Shown: piece by piece, positions 34,301 through 44,837 of the stretch
Position numbering within the stretch: position 1 is the first letter of the stretch
How the letters are laid out: every line of letters begins with the position of its first letter
Assembly (NCBI GenBank): GCA_030141605.1
Contig: JAQGDQ010000380.1
Span: forward strand, 1-64,000
Length of the DNA stretch: 64,000 nt
Direction: 5' to 3'
From: Tubiluchus corallicola
Taxonomy: Eukaryota; Priapulida; Priapulimorpha; Priapulimorphida; Tubiluchidae
Translations under genes and position numbers: made by a program
Notes under the pieces: generated by a model
Told to the model about the DNA's origin: nothing
The model's input: the letters and a program-made list of their open reading frames with translations, nothing else
Databases searched by the model: none

Positions 34301-35645
34301 AACACCGGAACAGGTGGCGCTGTTGGATTGTGTGCTACAAGGAGGAAACCTTGGGCCTGCTCTGTCATGCTGCCCCCTTACTATCATGGGTACAGGTGGC
34401 GCTGTTGTATTGTGAGCTACAAGGTGTAAATCTTAGACCTGTTCTGTCACGCTGGGCTCCCCCTACTATCATGGGTACAGGTGGCGCTGTTGGATTGTGT
34501 GCTACAAGGAGGAAACCTTAGGCCTGCTCTGTCATGCTGGGCTCCCCCTACTGTCATGGGTACAGGTGGCGCTGTTGTATTGTGTGCTACAAGGTGTAAA
34601 TCTTAGACCTGTTCTGTCATGCTGGACTCCCCCTATTGTCATGAGTACAGGTGGCGCTGTTTTATTGTGTGCTACAAGGTGTAAATCTTAGACCTGTTCT
34701 GTCATGCTGGACTCCCCCTATTGTCATGAGTACAGGTGGCGCTGTTGTATTGTGAGCTACAAGGTGTAAATCTTAGACCTTTTCTGTCATGCTAGGCTCC
34801 TCCTACTATCATGGGTACAGGTGGCGCTGTTGGATTGTGTGCTACAAGGAGGAAACCTTAGGCCTGCTCTGTCATGCTGGGCTCCCCCTACTGTCATGGG
34901 TACAGGTGGCGCTGTTGTATTGTGTGCTACAAGGTGTAAATCTTAGACCTGTTCTGTCATGCTGGGCTCCCCCTACTATCATGGGTACAGGTGGCGCTGT
35001 TGGATTGTGTGCTACAAGGAGGAAACCTTAGGCCTGCTCTGTCATGCTGGGCTCCCCCTACTGTCATGGGTACAGGTGGCGCTGTTGTATTGTGTGCTAC
35101 AAGGTGTAAATCTTAGACCTGTTCTGTCATGCTGGACTCCCCCTATTGTCATGAGTACAGGTGGCGCTGTTGTATTGTGTGCTACAAGGTGTAAATCTTA
35201 GACCTGTTCTGTCATGCTGGACTCCCCCTATTGTCATGAGTACAGGTGGCGCTGTTGTATTGTGAGCTACAAGGTGTAAATCTTAGACCTGTTCTGTCAT
35301 GCTGGGCTCCTCCTACTATCATGGGTACAGGTGGCGCTGTTGGATTGTGTGCTACAAGGAGGAAACCTTAGGCCTGCTCTGTCATGCTGGGCTCCCCCTA
35401 CTGTCATGGGTACAGGTGGCGCTGTTGTATTGTGTGCTACAAGGTGTAAATCTTAGACCTGTTCTGTCATGCTGGACTCCGCCTACTGCCATGGGTACAG
35501 GTGGCGCTGTTGTATTGTGTGCTACAAGGTGTAAATCTTAGACCTGCTCTGTCATGCTGGGCTCCCCCTACTGTCATGGGTACAGGTGGCGCTGTTGGAT
35601 TGTGTGCTACAAGGAGGAAACCTTAGGCCTGCTCTGTCATGCTGG
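34300..35645. repeat. Tandem array, 85-bp unit, about 16 copies, higher-order 510 bp
   Basis: Each unit contains ACAGGTGGCGCTGTT. Two unit types occur: one with GGAGGAAACCTTAGGCCTGC, one with GGTGTAAATCTTAGACCTG. The order of types and private changes (such as CTCCTCCTACTATC near 34797 and 35307) repeats after 510 bp, six units. The CTCF-like core of the unit is discussed under findings. Open frames in the array are artefacts. Confidence 0.97.
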
Positions 35646-35720
35646 GCTGGTAGCTAGCTTTAGTGATAGAGCGCGGGGGTACTAATCCCAGGTCTCGTGT
35701 TCAAATCCCGACTAGTCTAC
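35645..35720 (+). pseudogene. tRNA-like sequence at the satellite edge
   Basis: GGCTGGT at the 5' end pairs along all seven positions (with GU pairs) with ACTAGTC at the 3' end. A T arm (TCGTG, TTCAAAT, CCCGA) and an anticodon arm that would present ACT are present. The D-arm region carries an extra TAGC-like insertion and box A is disturbed. A tRNA-derived SINE head or decayed tRNA is most likely. Up to about 35850 may be its body. Confidence 0.6.
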
Positions 35721-36135
35721 AATTTTTCAGTTTGTCTCGTTTCTGTAACTCGTTACCCGCAATGGGTAATAACTGGTAAAATAAACCACAAACGGTTTAT
35801 AAAATATTCTGGCAGTCGCAGTCATAATTAATTAACAATACCGAATTATTGTGAAGTGTCTCAGTACTCAAATCTACCAGAATAGAGGGCGGGCCAGTCG
35901 GCTAGGTGGGTCAGCTGACACGGGCTTGTGATTACGAGCTGAACTACTTTTACTTTTCCTGGTAGGCATCATTTACCTTGAGTTTTTGGTTGTCATTCTA
36001 TTTCTTTTATTCTGTTCTATTACTTGCTTGAAGAACATTATACAGGCCTATGTATAGTACACCACTATATATATATATATATATATATATTTATTTATAT
36101 ATATATCAATAAGGAGTATGTTTGCATGTACAATG
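35721..36135. other. No gene; TA microsatellite
   Basis: A TA tract at 36064-36108 sits just left of the LTR copy. Nothing else is recognisable. Confidence 0.6.
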
Positions 36136-36555
36136 TGTTGTGTTTTGTTCCGCTCGGAAGGCTCGTAGAGAAAACCAGAAAACACTTCATCAAATTAAAC
36201 TAGTATGAATTCTACAACACAAAAGTATGAAGGAACGCGAAATGCTTACAGTAAACGTGAAAATCTGGAAAACGTTTGAGTGTATCTGAAAATACAAGTA
36301 TACAAGAGAATGTGTAAGTGACGTCCGTGTGAATCTGCGTGTGTCTCTCTCAGCGGCCTGCTTCGCCTTATATAGGGTGCCAGGGAACATTCTAAACGTT
36401 TCCTTCTAGAACATTCTACAATGTAAGACGATTATTCTAATGGAACATTCTAGTCGTTTCTTTCTAGAACATTCTACACGGTAAGACGATTATTCTAATG
36501 GAACATTCTACAATGTTCTATTTAATTCTAACAGATGCCAGCGATCTCCACAAGA
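36136..36555 (-). mobile_element. Solo LTR, family A (copy 3) with perfect 5-bp duplication
   Basis: Starts TGTTGTG and ends CACAAGA (one terminal change). It is flanked by CAATG at 36131-36135 and 36556-36560. On the minus strand it has TATATAAGG and is longer than the other copies. A block of about 60 bp containing TCTAGAACATTCTACA, GTAAGACGATTATTCTAATG and GAACATTCTA is tandemly duplicated at 36395-36520. Confidence 0.92.
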
Positions 36556-37033
36556 CAATGCAGAGTAAATAGGCAAATAATAGTCTTCGTCAATGATCGA
36601 TGAGTGATCGCCTTCAATGCGAGCTTAGAGTGGGTTTTATTCGCCACCAAGGTTCTACTCGCATCAAAGACAAAGCAAAGGGGCAAAAGCACGTGGTTAG
36701 TCTGCCGATATTAAAAAACTAAAACGCAGGCAAGTATTTTGTGCTCTGAAATGTTTTCGTTTCCTGCATGAAACAAACAAACGAGCCAGGCCTTAGCTTA
36801 AATTATTTGATTTGTTCAAGTCATGACCCCCTACGAAGAGTTTCTACATGACTGGCAGTTTTAAAGTTTGGAAACTGCTATTTTTTATGGCCAGCATTTT
36901 GCCATTAATATATTTGTAGCATTGAAATTTAATTTAATTTTTGTAGTAAAGTTTAACTTTCCAGCAGGTATATAGGTATATACAAAAGTACACCACTTTT
37001 CGTTACGTTGTTTATTAATACGCTTCTGTTTAA
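36556..37033. other. No recognisable gene
   Basis: Nothing supportable between the LTR and the TTAA element. Confidence 0.5.
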
Positions 37034-37651
37034 AGCAAAACCGGACTCAACCTTAAACGGCTGGTCAAAACAATCCACTCTTTAAAATATTGAAAGGAAA
37101 CACACTATTTTTGAAGCACGACTTACGTGAAAGAATTATTACTAGACAAACACAATTTCACGTTCGCGCCACTAGTTCTTCGCTGTTACATGCATTTCGC
37201 CATTCGCTAGTTAGACGGAAACTAGAGGCTACATTTCGGAAACGCATTGCACAAAAAATAGGTGATGTACCTCTCAGTTCAGATATGTTAGTTTGTGACG
37301 AACTACACACGTTCGAGAGCTCATCTGTGAGCAAAGCGGTAAATTTGAAATTTGAATTTTTATATTAAAGCTTGCCTAATTTTAGTACAACACACTGAAT
37401 GTCTTACAGTAGCACTGCACTTCAACCTTGGCTTTCGCAAACACGTGTAACACGCTCGTGGAATATTTTTGCTGTTAAAAATTATGTTAGTTTGTGATGT
37501 CATCAATAGTTGGGCACGTCCGCCTTTAATTAAGTTTTTAATCTATTATTTAATTATTAGAAACGCTTTTGCAATATTAATTGTTTTATAATGTACACTT
37601 TTCATCGGATTTGAAAATGGGGTAGCATAAGAAAAATCATCCTGTCTTCCT
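37034..37651 (+). mobile_element. TTAA element family 2, intact reference copy
   Basis: 618 bp, flanked by TTAA at 37030-37033 and 37652-37655. The ends AGCAAAACCGGAC and (complement of the right end) AGGAAGACAGGAT form an imperfect 12-13-bp terminal inverted repeat. A TTAA target and short inverted ends are hallmarks of piggyBac-type mobilisation. There is no transposase frame, so it would need one in trans. Other copies lie at 14075, 21165, 24023, 33465 and 56123. Confidence 0.85.
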
Positions 37652-38003
37652 TTAACATCTACCTATCAAACATGCTGCACATGTCAGTCATTTATTATCT
37701 GTGACAGCCATATCTAACACATGACCTAAGCAAAAAATTCGTTTGAATCGAGACCGAGACCCGACTAACATGAAGAATGTGATTAGTTTTCGATCTCGAT
37801 CTGTTTTTTGGGATCATCATCATTTAGATTGAAAATGTAAAAGCTTCACTAAAAGATAAATCAATATTTCGGTTTTTCTCGATCTACGATTGTTACTAGA
37901 CATCTCCATAGTTACGCGTGGCTTGGAGATGTGACTTGCAAAAAGTAAATATAACGGCGGGTTCTGACTAACAAGTTTTTCCTCTGACAGCAAACTTGTA
38001 AAT
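37652..38003. other. No recognisable gene
   Basis: Nothing supportable; leads into the AGT array. Confidence 0.5.
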
Positions 38004-38499
<496 letters not shown>

Positions 38500-38930
38500 A
38501 ATCTTTATTTGCCATTTTAAAAACATTGACCATCATAATAAAAGACAGACAATCAATGTTAGTTCATATAACAACATACACTGTTCTGGGCAAATGCGTC
38601 TGGTGCAACCTAAACTATAAGTGCAACTAGGAATTCAAAAATAAAATATAAACTAGTTTAGTAAGGTCTAGGAAAAATGAAATTATGATTTGAGCACGTA
38701 TCATCGTGTTCGTATGTCGGATATTCAAAACGAGTCCTTAAATGTTTTTTTATTTAGACTTGAATATTAATAAAGAGCTGCTGTGTTTTAATGAATTCCA
38801 AAGTTGTATTGCTTGCTTAGTAATGGAATTCTTTCCATATTGATTGTTCGTTCTATTGTTTCTTAAATTTAGTGTTCTGTTATTCATACTAAATGTGAAC
38901 TGTTCTACGAGTTAACGTCGGCATGGTATT
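38500..38930 (-). mobile_element. LINE-Y 3' end fragment
   Basis: Matches 22575-23050 and the complement of 55410-55860: AAAATCTTTATTTGCCATTT at the tail, then a TCAATGTTAGTT block and the GAATTCCAAAGTTGTATTGC coding end. It is truncated upstream and decayed. Confidence 0.8.
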
Positions 38931-39299
38931 GCAAACTCTCTGACACTTGCTGCGAGTTGATCTCCTAAGAGTTACTGTCTAGATTGAATGCCTTTGCGAG
39001 TTACTTTCAACGCTTCTGGCGGCGAATAGAGAAGTAAATCATCCTTACTGTCGGAGAGTAACTCACAGCAAATTTTGCTCTCTACTCTGAACACGATTGC
39101 GAGTTATTGTTGAGTTATTCGACGAGTTAACTTGGCTGGTCTGAACGCACCGTAAGACAAATGATTGCCATAGAAATCTTAACAGAGTTAAACTGAAGCA
39201 GCTTGGACCCTGCACTATAGTGATTAATTGAGCCTTCCTGCAGAAACTGATAAATTTGAATTTTGCAACGAGCAATGTTGAATTTCGAGCATCACTTAA
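38931..39299. other. GAGTTA-rich repeat sequence, no gene
   Basis: Repeated GCGAGTTAC/GAGTTA words like those at 33880-34010. Probably a small repeat family without definable ends here. Confidence 0.35.
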
Positions 39300-39944
39300 A
39301 GGACAAGAAAAGGGGTACCCGAAATAGGTTTCAAAGAAATCGCCGTAAAAATTACAACAATTTTACGCATATATCGTGCTCGCATTGAAAGGATTTTTTG
39401 TTTGTTTTCACTTTAAATCTTCCGCAATACTGTTCCGACGGCGCTGTTGCATGACGTCATACACGCACAACGTAAGTCAAGGGAAAAAGTAAATGTTAAA
39501 TTACGTCTCGAAAAGTTATTCATGCAAATCTATATTACTCAACATTTCGCTTACCTGCATGAAAGACTTATGTAACTAGAAAAGAAAATTATTAATTATT
39601 TAAAATATTTTCGCAAAATGGTAAAATGTCGCTGACTCACCTCCAGGGTGCGCCAGTCACAAACCAAAAACTAATCTTATTGACAAGATACAGTAACTGA
39701 AGATTTTACTTGTCATTTCACATGTGATATACGATTATTTTTTCAAACTTCACTCAGTCTTATCTAAACTCTTTTCAAATGACTTATCGTCAAAATGGCT
39801 TCGTCTAACGGTCATCGCGGTAGTTTAAATTAGCAGGTTTTATACAGCGTTTCTACGGACACAAGCCCTGCATGCAAAAAGGCAGTATGTAAAGTTCAAG
39901 ACGAATTTTTTAAGCTTCATGTAACTGGACTGGTTTCTTGTGCT
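39300..39944 (+). mobile_element. TTAA element family 1, intact reference copy
   Basis: 645 bp, flanked by TTAA at 39296-39299 and 39945-39948. It begins AGGACAAGAAAAGG and ends TTTCTTGTGCT, imperfect terminal inverted repeats. It carries a CRE palindrome TGACGTCA at 39452-39459 that recurs in other copies. It is non-coding, and the ends suggest mobilisation by a piggyBac-type enzyme. Confidence 0.88.
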
Positions 39945-40084
39945 TTAATGCATGTCAGCATCCATAACAGTAATGGCATTTACAGAAGAAGAAATGTGTC
40001 TCTAGACAGTGAGCAGAGGAGTGAGTTAGTCACTAGGCTAGTTTAAACGCGCCATAACATTCACGCTCACTTTATTGTTGTTGT

Positions 40085-40210
40085 TTCTTCTTGCAAGTAT
40101 ATTCATAGAGTTCACAGTGTTCATCGTAGAGTTCACAGTGTTCATCGTAGAGCTCACAGTGTTCATCGTAGAGTTCACAGTGTTCACACTCATAGAGTTC
40201 ACAGTGTGCC
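40085..40210. repeat. Tandem array, 21-bp unit, about 5 copies
   Basis: The unit is GTTCACAGTGTTCATCGTAGA with small changes. Confidence 0.93.
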
Positions 40211-40380
40211 TGTTTGTAGTAGCATTTTTTCGCACACGAGTGTGAGGTTTCTAACGTAAACCTCCACAGCCACTTGACCTATTATCTTCATGCCAAACAT
40301 TTTTGCTGCCCATGGTTTATTAAAAATACGCTCTGTGATTGACAAAGTGGTTTATTTAAATGCCTACTTAAGCAGAAACA

Positions 40381-40381
40381 G

Positions 40382-40437
<56 letters not shown>

Positions 40438-40505
40438 TATCCTTCCCCCCTCTCTCTCTCTCTGTTATTTTCTCTCTGTGTGTGTCTGTCTCTCTCTCTC
40501 TCTGT

Positions 40506-40594
<89 letters not shown>

Positions 40595-40600
40595 ACTGCT
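40381..40600. repeat. CT microsatellite
   Basis: Interrupted CT/TCTG tract, purest at 40510-40590. Confidence 0.97.
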
Positions 40601-41004
40601 CTCTGTGCTCTGACGCATTAAACATTCAACACAATAATAACAGATTAAAATGCTCCACATTAAAATAACGTAATAATCGGTGCCAAATCGTAAGCTATGC
40701 GTTGTTTGTCAGCTTGAGTGCTTATGTTACGTCATATATAATCTCTTGAGGTACATAATACATGAGTAAAACAAACGAGAATGACTAAAAAACAACCAAG
40801 TCGTTACGTAAGAGAAGCCACAAATAATCACAAGATGACAACAGATCTCATGGGTCCCGCTATAAATGTATTGACGTGTTTGTTTAAATGAGCTCTGCGC
40901 GCCACTTTGCACTTACTGTAACGCGCTTCAAAATCTGATGAGTTCTTACTAAAAATAGTCTAAAATGGACTAATGCCAAACACAGGCTAATGTTGGACAA
41001 TGTA
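40601..41004. other. No recognisable gene
   Basis: Nothing supportable seen. Confidence 0.5.
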
Positions 41005-41700
41005 CTTTTACCCTGGGGCGTAGCCAGGTTCTAAAATCACGGGGAGCACGCACACAAAAAGCGCCTAGGATCTTCACGGATCTCAACTGATATCATAGTC
41101 TATTGTCTAATAAGACTAACTTTGGCTTCATAAAATGAAATTGATGCCTTCACATTGTAACACAAAAGTTACAATATTCACAGACAGAACTAGGACACAT
41201 GACCAAACAATTTTTAACGCATTGATGGTACTTTTAATTTTGTGCTTGAAATAAAAAACCGAGAAAGGTACAGTTTTAAGGAAATAATTAATTGTTATTC
41301 TGTATTTAAAATTAAAACACGATAAAGAGTCTTTCTCCATGGCACTCCTTGCCAGAAAAAAATATGTGATAGTATAATTGTTTTTTTAAATAATCTCAAC
41401 TCTTACATGATATAATGTCTTCATAGTAAAACGTAAAAACAGCGAAATTTGCCTTTGCAATATTTAATTGACAGCCTACTGGACAATCACGTGACAAGAA
41501 TACATGTTTATTGTATTGGGGCAAGTTGGTACTTGGTTCAATCAGTCAATCTTGACAAATGAGTTTCGTAAATGCTCATTTCAAAAACACGGGAGGCAGG
41601 TTGGTCAAATAGAGTAATGACTCCATTGTTGAAAAGGCGCCAATCTTGAAATATGTGCTCGGGGGAGGGGTTACTCCCTTTGCTCCCCTATTAGTTTAAA
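41005..41700. mobile_element. Unclassified interspersed repeat, family D (copy 1)
   Basis: Begins near TGGGGCGTAGCCAGG, a common transposon terminus. 41080-41210 (TCATAGTCTATTGTC, TTTGGCTTCATAAAA, AAAAGTTACAATATTCACAG) recurs at 44640-44760 beside the Kv1 gene. CACTGCCG near 42465, complement CAGTGACGTAGCTA, may be the other end, with a LINE nested between. The outline is uncertain. Confidence 0.45.
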
Positions 41701-41788
41701 TATAATTTATTATAGGATTGGATCAGACAGTTTGAACAACATGATTTAGGATCCTCACCACAACAGACTTTATACACTATTTACAAAA

Positions 41789-42012
41789 ACATTTACAGTA
41801 AGAATTGACTATAACTACATAAGCTGACAAGTTTTACTACAAGATTACATTAGACATTAGTAACATTTACAGTAAGAACAGACTATAACTACACAAGCTG
41901 ACAAGTTTTACTACAAGAATACATTAGACATTAGTAACATTTACAGTAAGAATAGACCATAACTACACAAGCTGACAAGTTTTACAACAAGATTACATTA
42001 GACATTAGTAGA
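41789..42012. repeat. Tandem array, 74-bp unit, 3 copies
   Basis: Unit ACATTTACAGTAAGAATTGA ... AGACATTAGTA repeats at about 41789, 41863 and 41937, in the presumed 3' UTR of LINE-Z. Confidence 0.93.
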
Positions 42013-42059
42013 AAATGACGGTTAGAAAATATTAATGTACGAATATTTAAGACTGATAC

Positions 42060-42430
42060 ATTTCATATCATATAGAAACTACTGGAAGCGTTTAGTACGT
42101 AATATAAAGTCATGTATGCATTGGAATATTTTACAGTTAGCAACATAGTTAAAGTCATCTTTTCCGAATAATAACAACTTCAACAGATCATTAGTTCCTA
42201 AGGCAGTTATACTAAGGTTTTCGGGCAGAAGCATTTCATTTAATTTATCAAACATAACAACTCTAGTTTGTTGATACAATGGGTAGTGCAACAAAAAGTG
42301 TTCAACAGATTCAAATCGAAATCCACAGTTACAATTCGGCAATATTGGATGACCGTTATTATCTTTACAGCGTTTAGAGAAAAGGTCACAGTTTAGCTGA
42401 GAAAATCCGATTAAATGATTTACCAAATGA
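42060..42430 (-). mobile_element. LINE-Z ORF C-terminus with cysteine-histidine cluster
   Basis: The minus-strand frame (stop at 42079) encodes a segment with CNCGFRFESVEHFLLHYPLY, the C..C..H..(C) cluster typical of the C-terminal region of non-LTR retrotransposon ORF2 proteins. It then has an FDKLNEMLLPENLS segment and a short tail. The reverse transcriptase domain is missing, so it is a 5'-truncated copy. Confidence 0.8.
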
Positions 42431-42494
42431 AAAATGCTTCTTTGCTTCCCCTGTTAGCTACGTCACTGCCGTTACTCATAACAACAAAGTTGTA

Positions 42495-43022
42495 GAGATA
42501 CAGTTTTCCCTCTCTTTTATTAATAGAGAAGGTGAAAAACAAGAGATACAGTTTTCCCTCTCTTTTATTAATAAAGAAGGTGAAAAACAAGAGATACAGT
42601 TTTCCCTCTCTTTTATTAATAAAGAAGATGAAAAACAAGAGATACAGTTTTCCCTCTCTTTTATTAATAAAGAAGATGAAAAACAAGAGATACAGTTTTC
42701 CCTCTCTTTTATTAATAAAGAAGGTGAAAAACAAGAGATACAGTTTTCCCTCTCTTTTATTATTAAAGAAGATGAAAAACAAGAGATACAGTGTTCCCTC
42801 TCTTTTATTAATAAAGAAGATGAAAAACAAGAGATACAGTTTTCACTCTCTTTTATTAATAAAGAAGATGAAAAACAAGAGATAGAGTTTTCCCTCTCTT
42901 TTATTAATAAAGAAGATGAAAAACAAGAGATACAGTTTTCCCTCTCTTTTATTAATAAAGAAGATGAAAAACAAGAGATACAGTTTTCCCTCTCTTTTAT
43001 TAATAAAGAAGATGAAAAACAT
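42495..43022. repeat. Tandem array, 48-bp unit, 11 copies
   Basis: Unit GAGATACAGTTTTCCCTCTC plus TTTTATTAATAAAGAAGATG plus AAAAACAA. Because 48 is a multiple of three, both strands keep 16-residue open repeats. There is no start, splice or signal context, so I treat it as a minisatellite. Confidence 0.96.
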
Positions 43023-44637
43023 TTTATATGACCTTGTTCTTTTTGGGAAAAACCGAAAGCTTAATATCCGACATCGGCCGGTGTAGCTTAAGCCATTTTA
43101 CTTAAAATGCTCTCGAGATAATGAAGTCATGCTATTTGTTCTAATTCTCGCAACATCAGGGTGGTTTGTGCTACCCGAAGCTACACAGCTATGCCATGCT
43201 ACAATTGTAGCTTCAAAACTGCTTCTGTGGGGAATGAAATTCCTGCAGCTTATAATGTACTGCCACTATATCGTACGCTTTCATTCAATTGTGTCTTCCA
43301 TTATGTGCAAAATGAGGAAATTCATCGTTCAATTTAACTTACTCTTCACCGGGAAGACACACTCAATTTCAGTAATTGGTTTTCATCATAACAGAAGACC
43401 CATATTAGTCGTTCATGTATTACACAATTGTAACAAGGATACACATGCAAACACATTATTAATTAAAACAGCACCTGTGATGCAGGTAGAGATCCTTTGT
43501 AGATAATAGACAAGAACAAGAAAGAGGCGATTGCTGTACCTTGTAGAAAAGCAAAAACCAAGCAAACGCAATGCCAGAAATTAACCTAGGCCAAGAGTAA
43601 ATATAATACTGAAAAATATACTCACATTACGAACCAATAGCTCCAAAGGTGTAAACATCGTACAGTGGAGTTTGAATGGGTTGTTGCTATTGAGTTAATG
43701 CAGTTATTGACCAGCATGTCAATATCAGTGAGTTCATCCTTTACATCGAGAACAATCCCGTCTCTCCTGTATTGATTTTCCCGTCTCCTTTCTCATCTTG
43801 GAAATTTCATTCGATTTCTCGGTGACTAGACCAATCAGTGATATTGCCGAGTGAGTCCGAGGAAAGGCAGTTTCAAAACTCGAGTTTGACGTCATGTTTT
43901 TGGACATTTCTGCGCCTATTATAACACGGTTCTCTGTTATTTATGACCGTCTGGACGCGGCAAGAAAGCGGCTTCAGTTGTTTTTGCTCGTTCTGAATGC
44001 ATTTGAGTGATTAGACGGTGAAATGAAAGCTATGTGCACTGAGCCGTTGTTCGTTCTTGCCGTGAAGCCATTAAACTCTTTTAATTCATCACAATGTGAC
44101 GCAAATGGCTTCATGAAACGTTTCATTAGGCGCCATTCAACCTTGTTCCGCCCAAAGTGGAGTGTCTGTCAGTCGGTCGGTCCTCCAATCGATTAGTCAA
44201 TCGGTCAGTCAGTCAGTTAGTCAAACGCTAGTATTTAATCACACTCCCGTTTGCCTTTTCGCGTATACTTTGTATACTTTTCAGTAAAACAGCAATCTTG
44301 TTCCATATTTACTCGAACCCCCTATCAGTTCTCTGATCATAACGACAATAGACACTGCTAATTGGAATAACCTTCGTGCTTCAGTAACTCGTGACGTAAC
44401 AATAACTGAAGTAACAATGAACAGCAGTCGCTTCATCAGACCATTTCGGGGATAAGGACGGCACAAAACCTTGCTTACTCAATTCTCATCGATCCGTGGC
44501 AAATCTTGTTAAAGCCAACCCAGTATTTGTACTCTCCGGGCTCGTTAATTGAAAGCATGATGATGATGTGGCAAATTTGACGACATTAATGTGCACTGCT
44601 GTCTCTTCGCGTCCAGATGCTTGCTAAGGATAAAAAA
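43023..44637. other. No supportable gene
   Basis: A plus-strand open frame (43129-43506) shows no recognisable domain and no splice context. A GTCAGTCGG-type short repeat lies at 44165-44222. This is the downstream side of the Kv1 gene; no clear minus-strand AATAAA signal was found close to its stop. Confidence 0.45.
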
Positions 44638-44765
44638 TTTCACGGATCATAGTCTATTGTCATGTAAGACTTAAACTTTGGCTTCATAAAACGAAACCGA
44701 TGCCGTCACAGTTGGTTACACAAAAGTTACAATATTCACAGACAGGGCTATTATACACACTGAAA
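44638..44765. mobile_element. Interspersed repeat family D (copy 2), in the Kv1 3' flank
   Basis: Matches 41085-41210 over about 120 bp (CATAGTCTATTGTC, TTTGGCTTCATAAAAC, AAAAGTTACAATATTCACAG). It ends about 75 bp from the Kv1 stop codon, so it may lie within the Kv1 3' untranslated region. Confidence 0.7.
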
Positions 44766-44837
44766 GTCTTCTTAAAGGTCTGTTTGAGCTAAATTCAGAT
44801 AGTCCAGATTTTGACCTACTGGCCTTTTCACCTCTAG

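Noticed and set aside
42420-42885. Open frames on both strands with 16-residue repeats
   Set aside because: 48-bp minisatellite; no start, splice or signal context and both strands are equally open.
43129-43506. 125-codon plus-strand open frame
   Set aside because: No domain, no splice or start context, surrounded by repeats.
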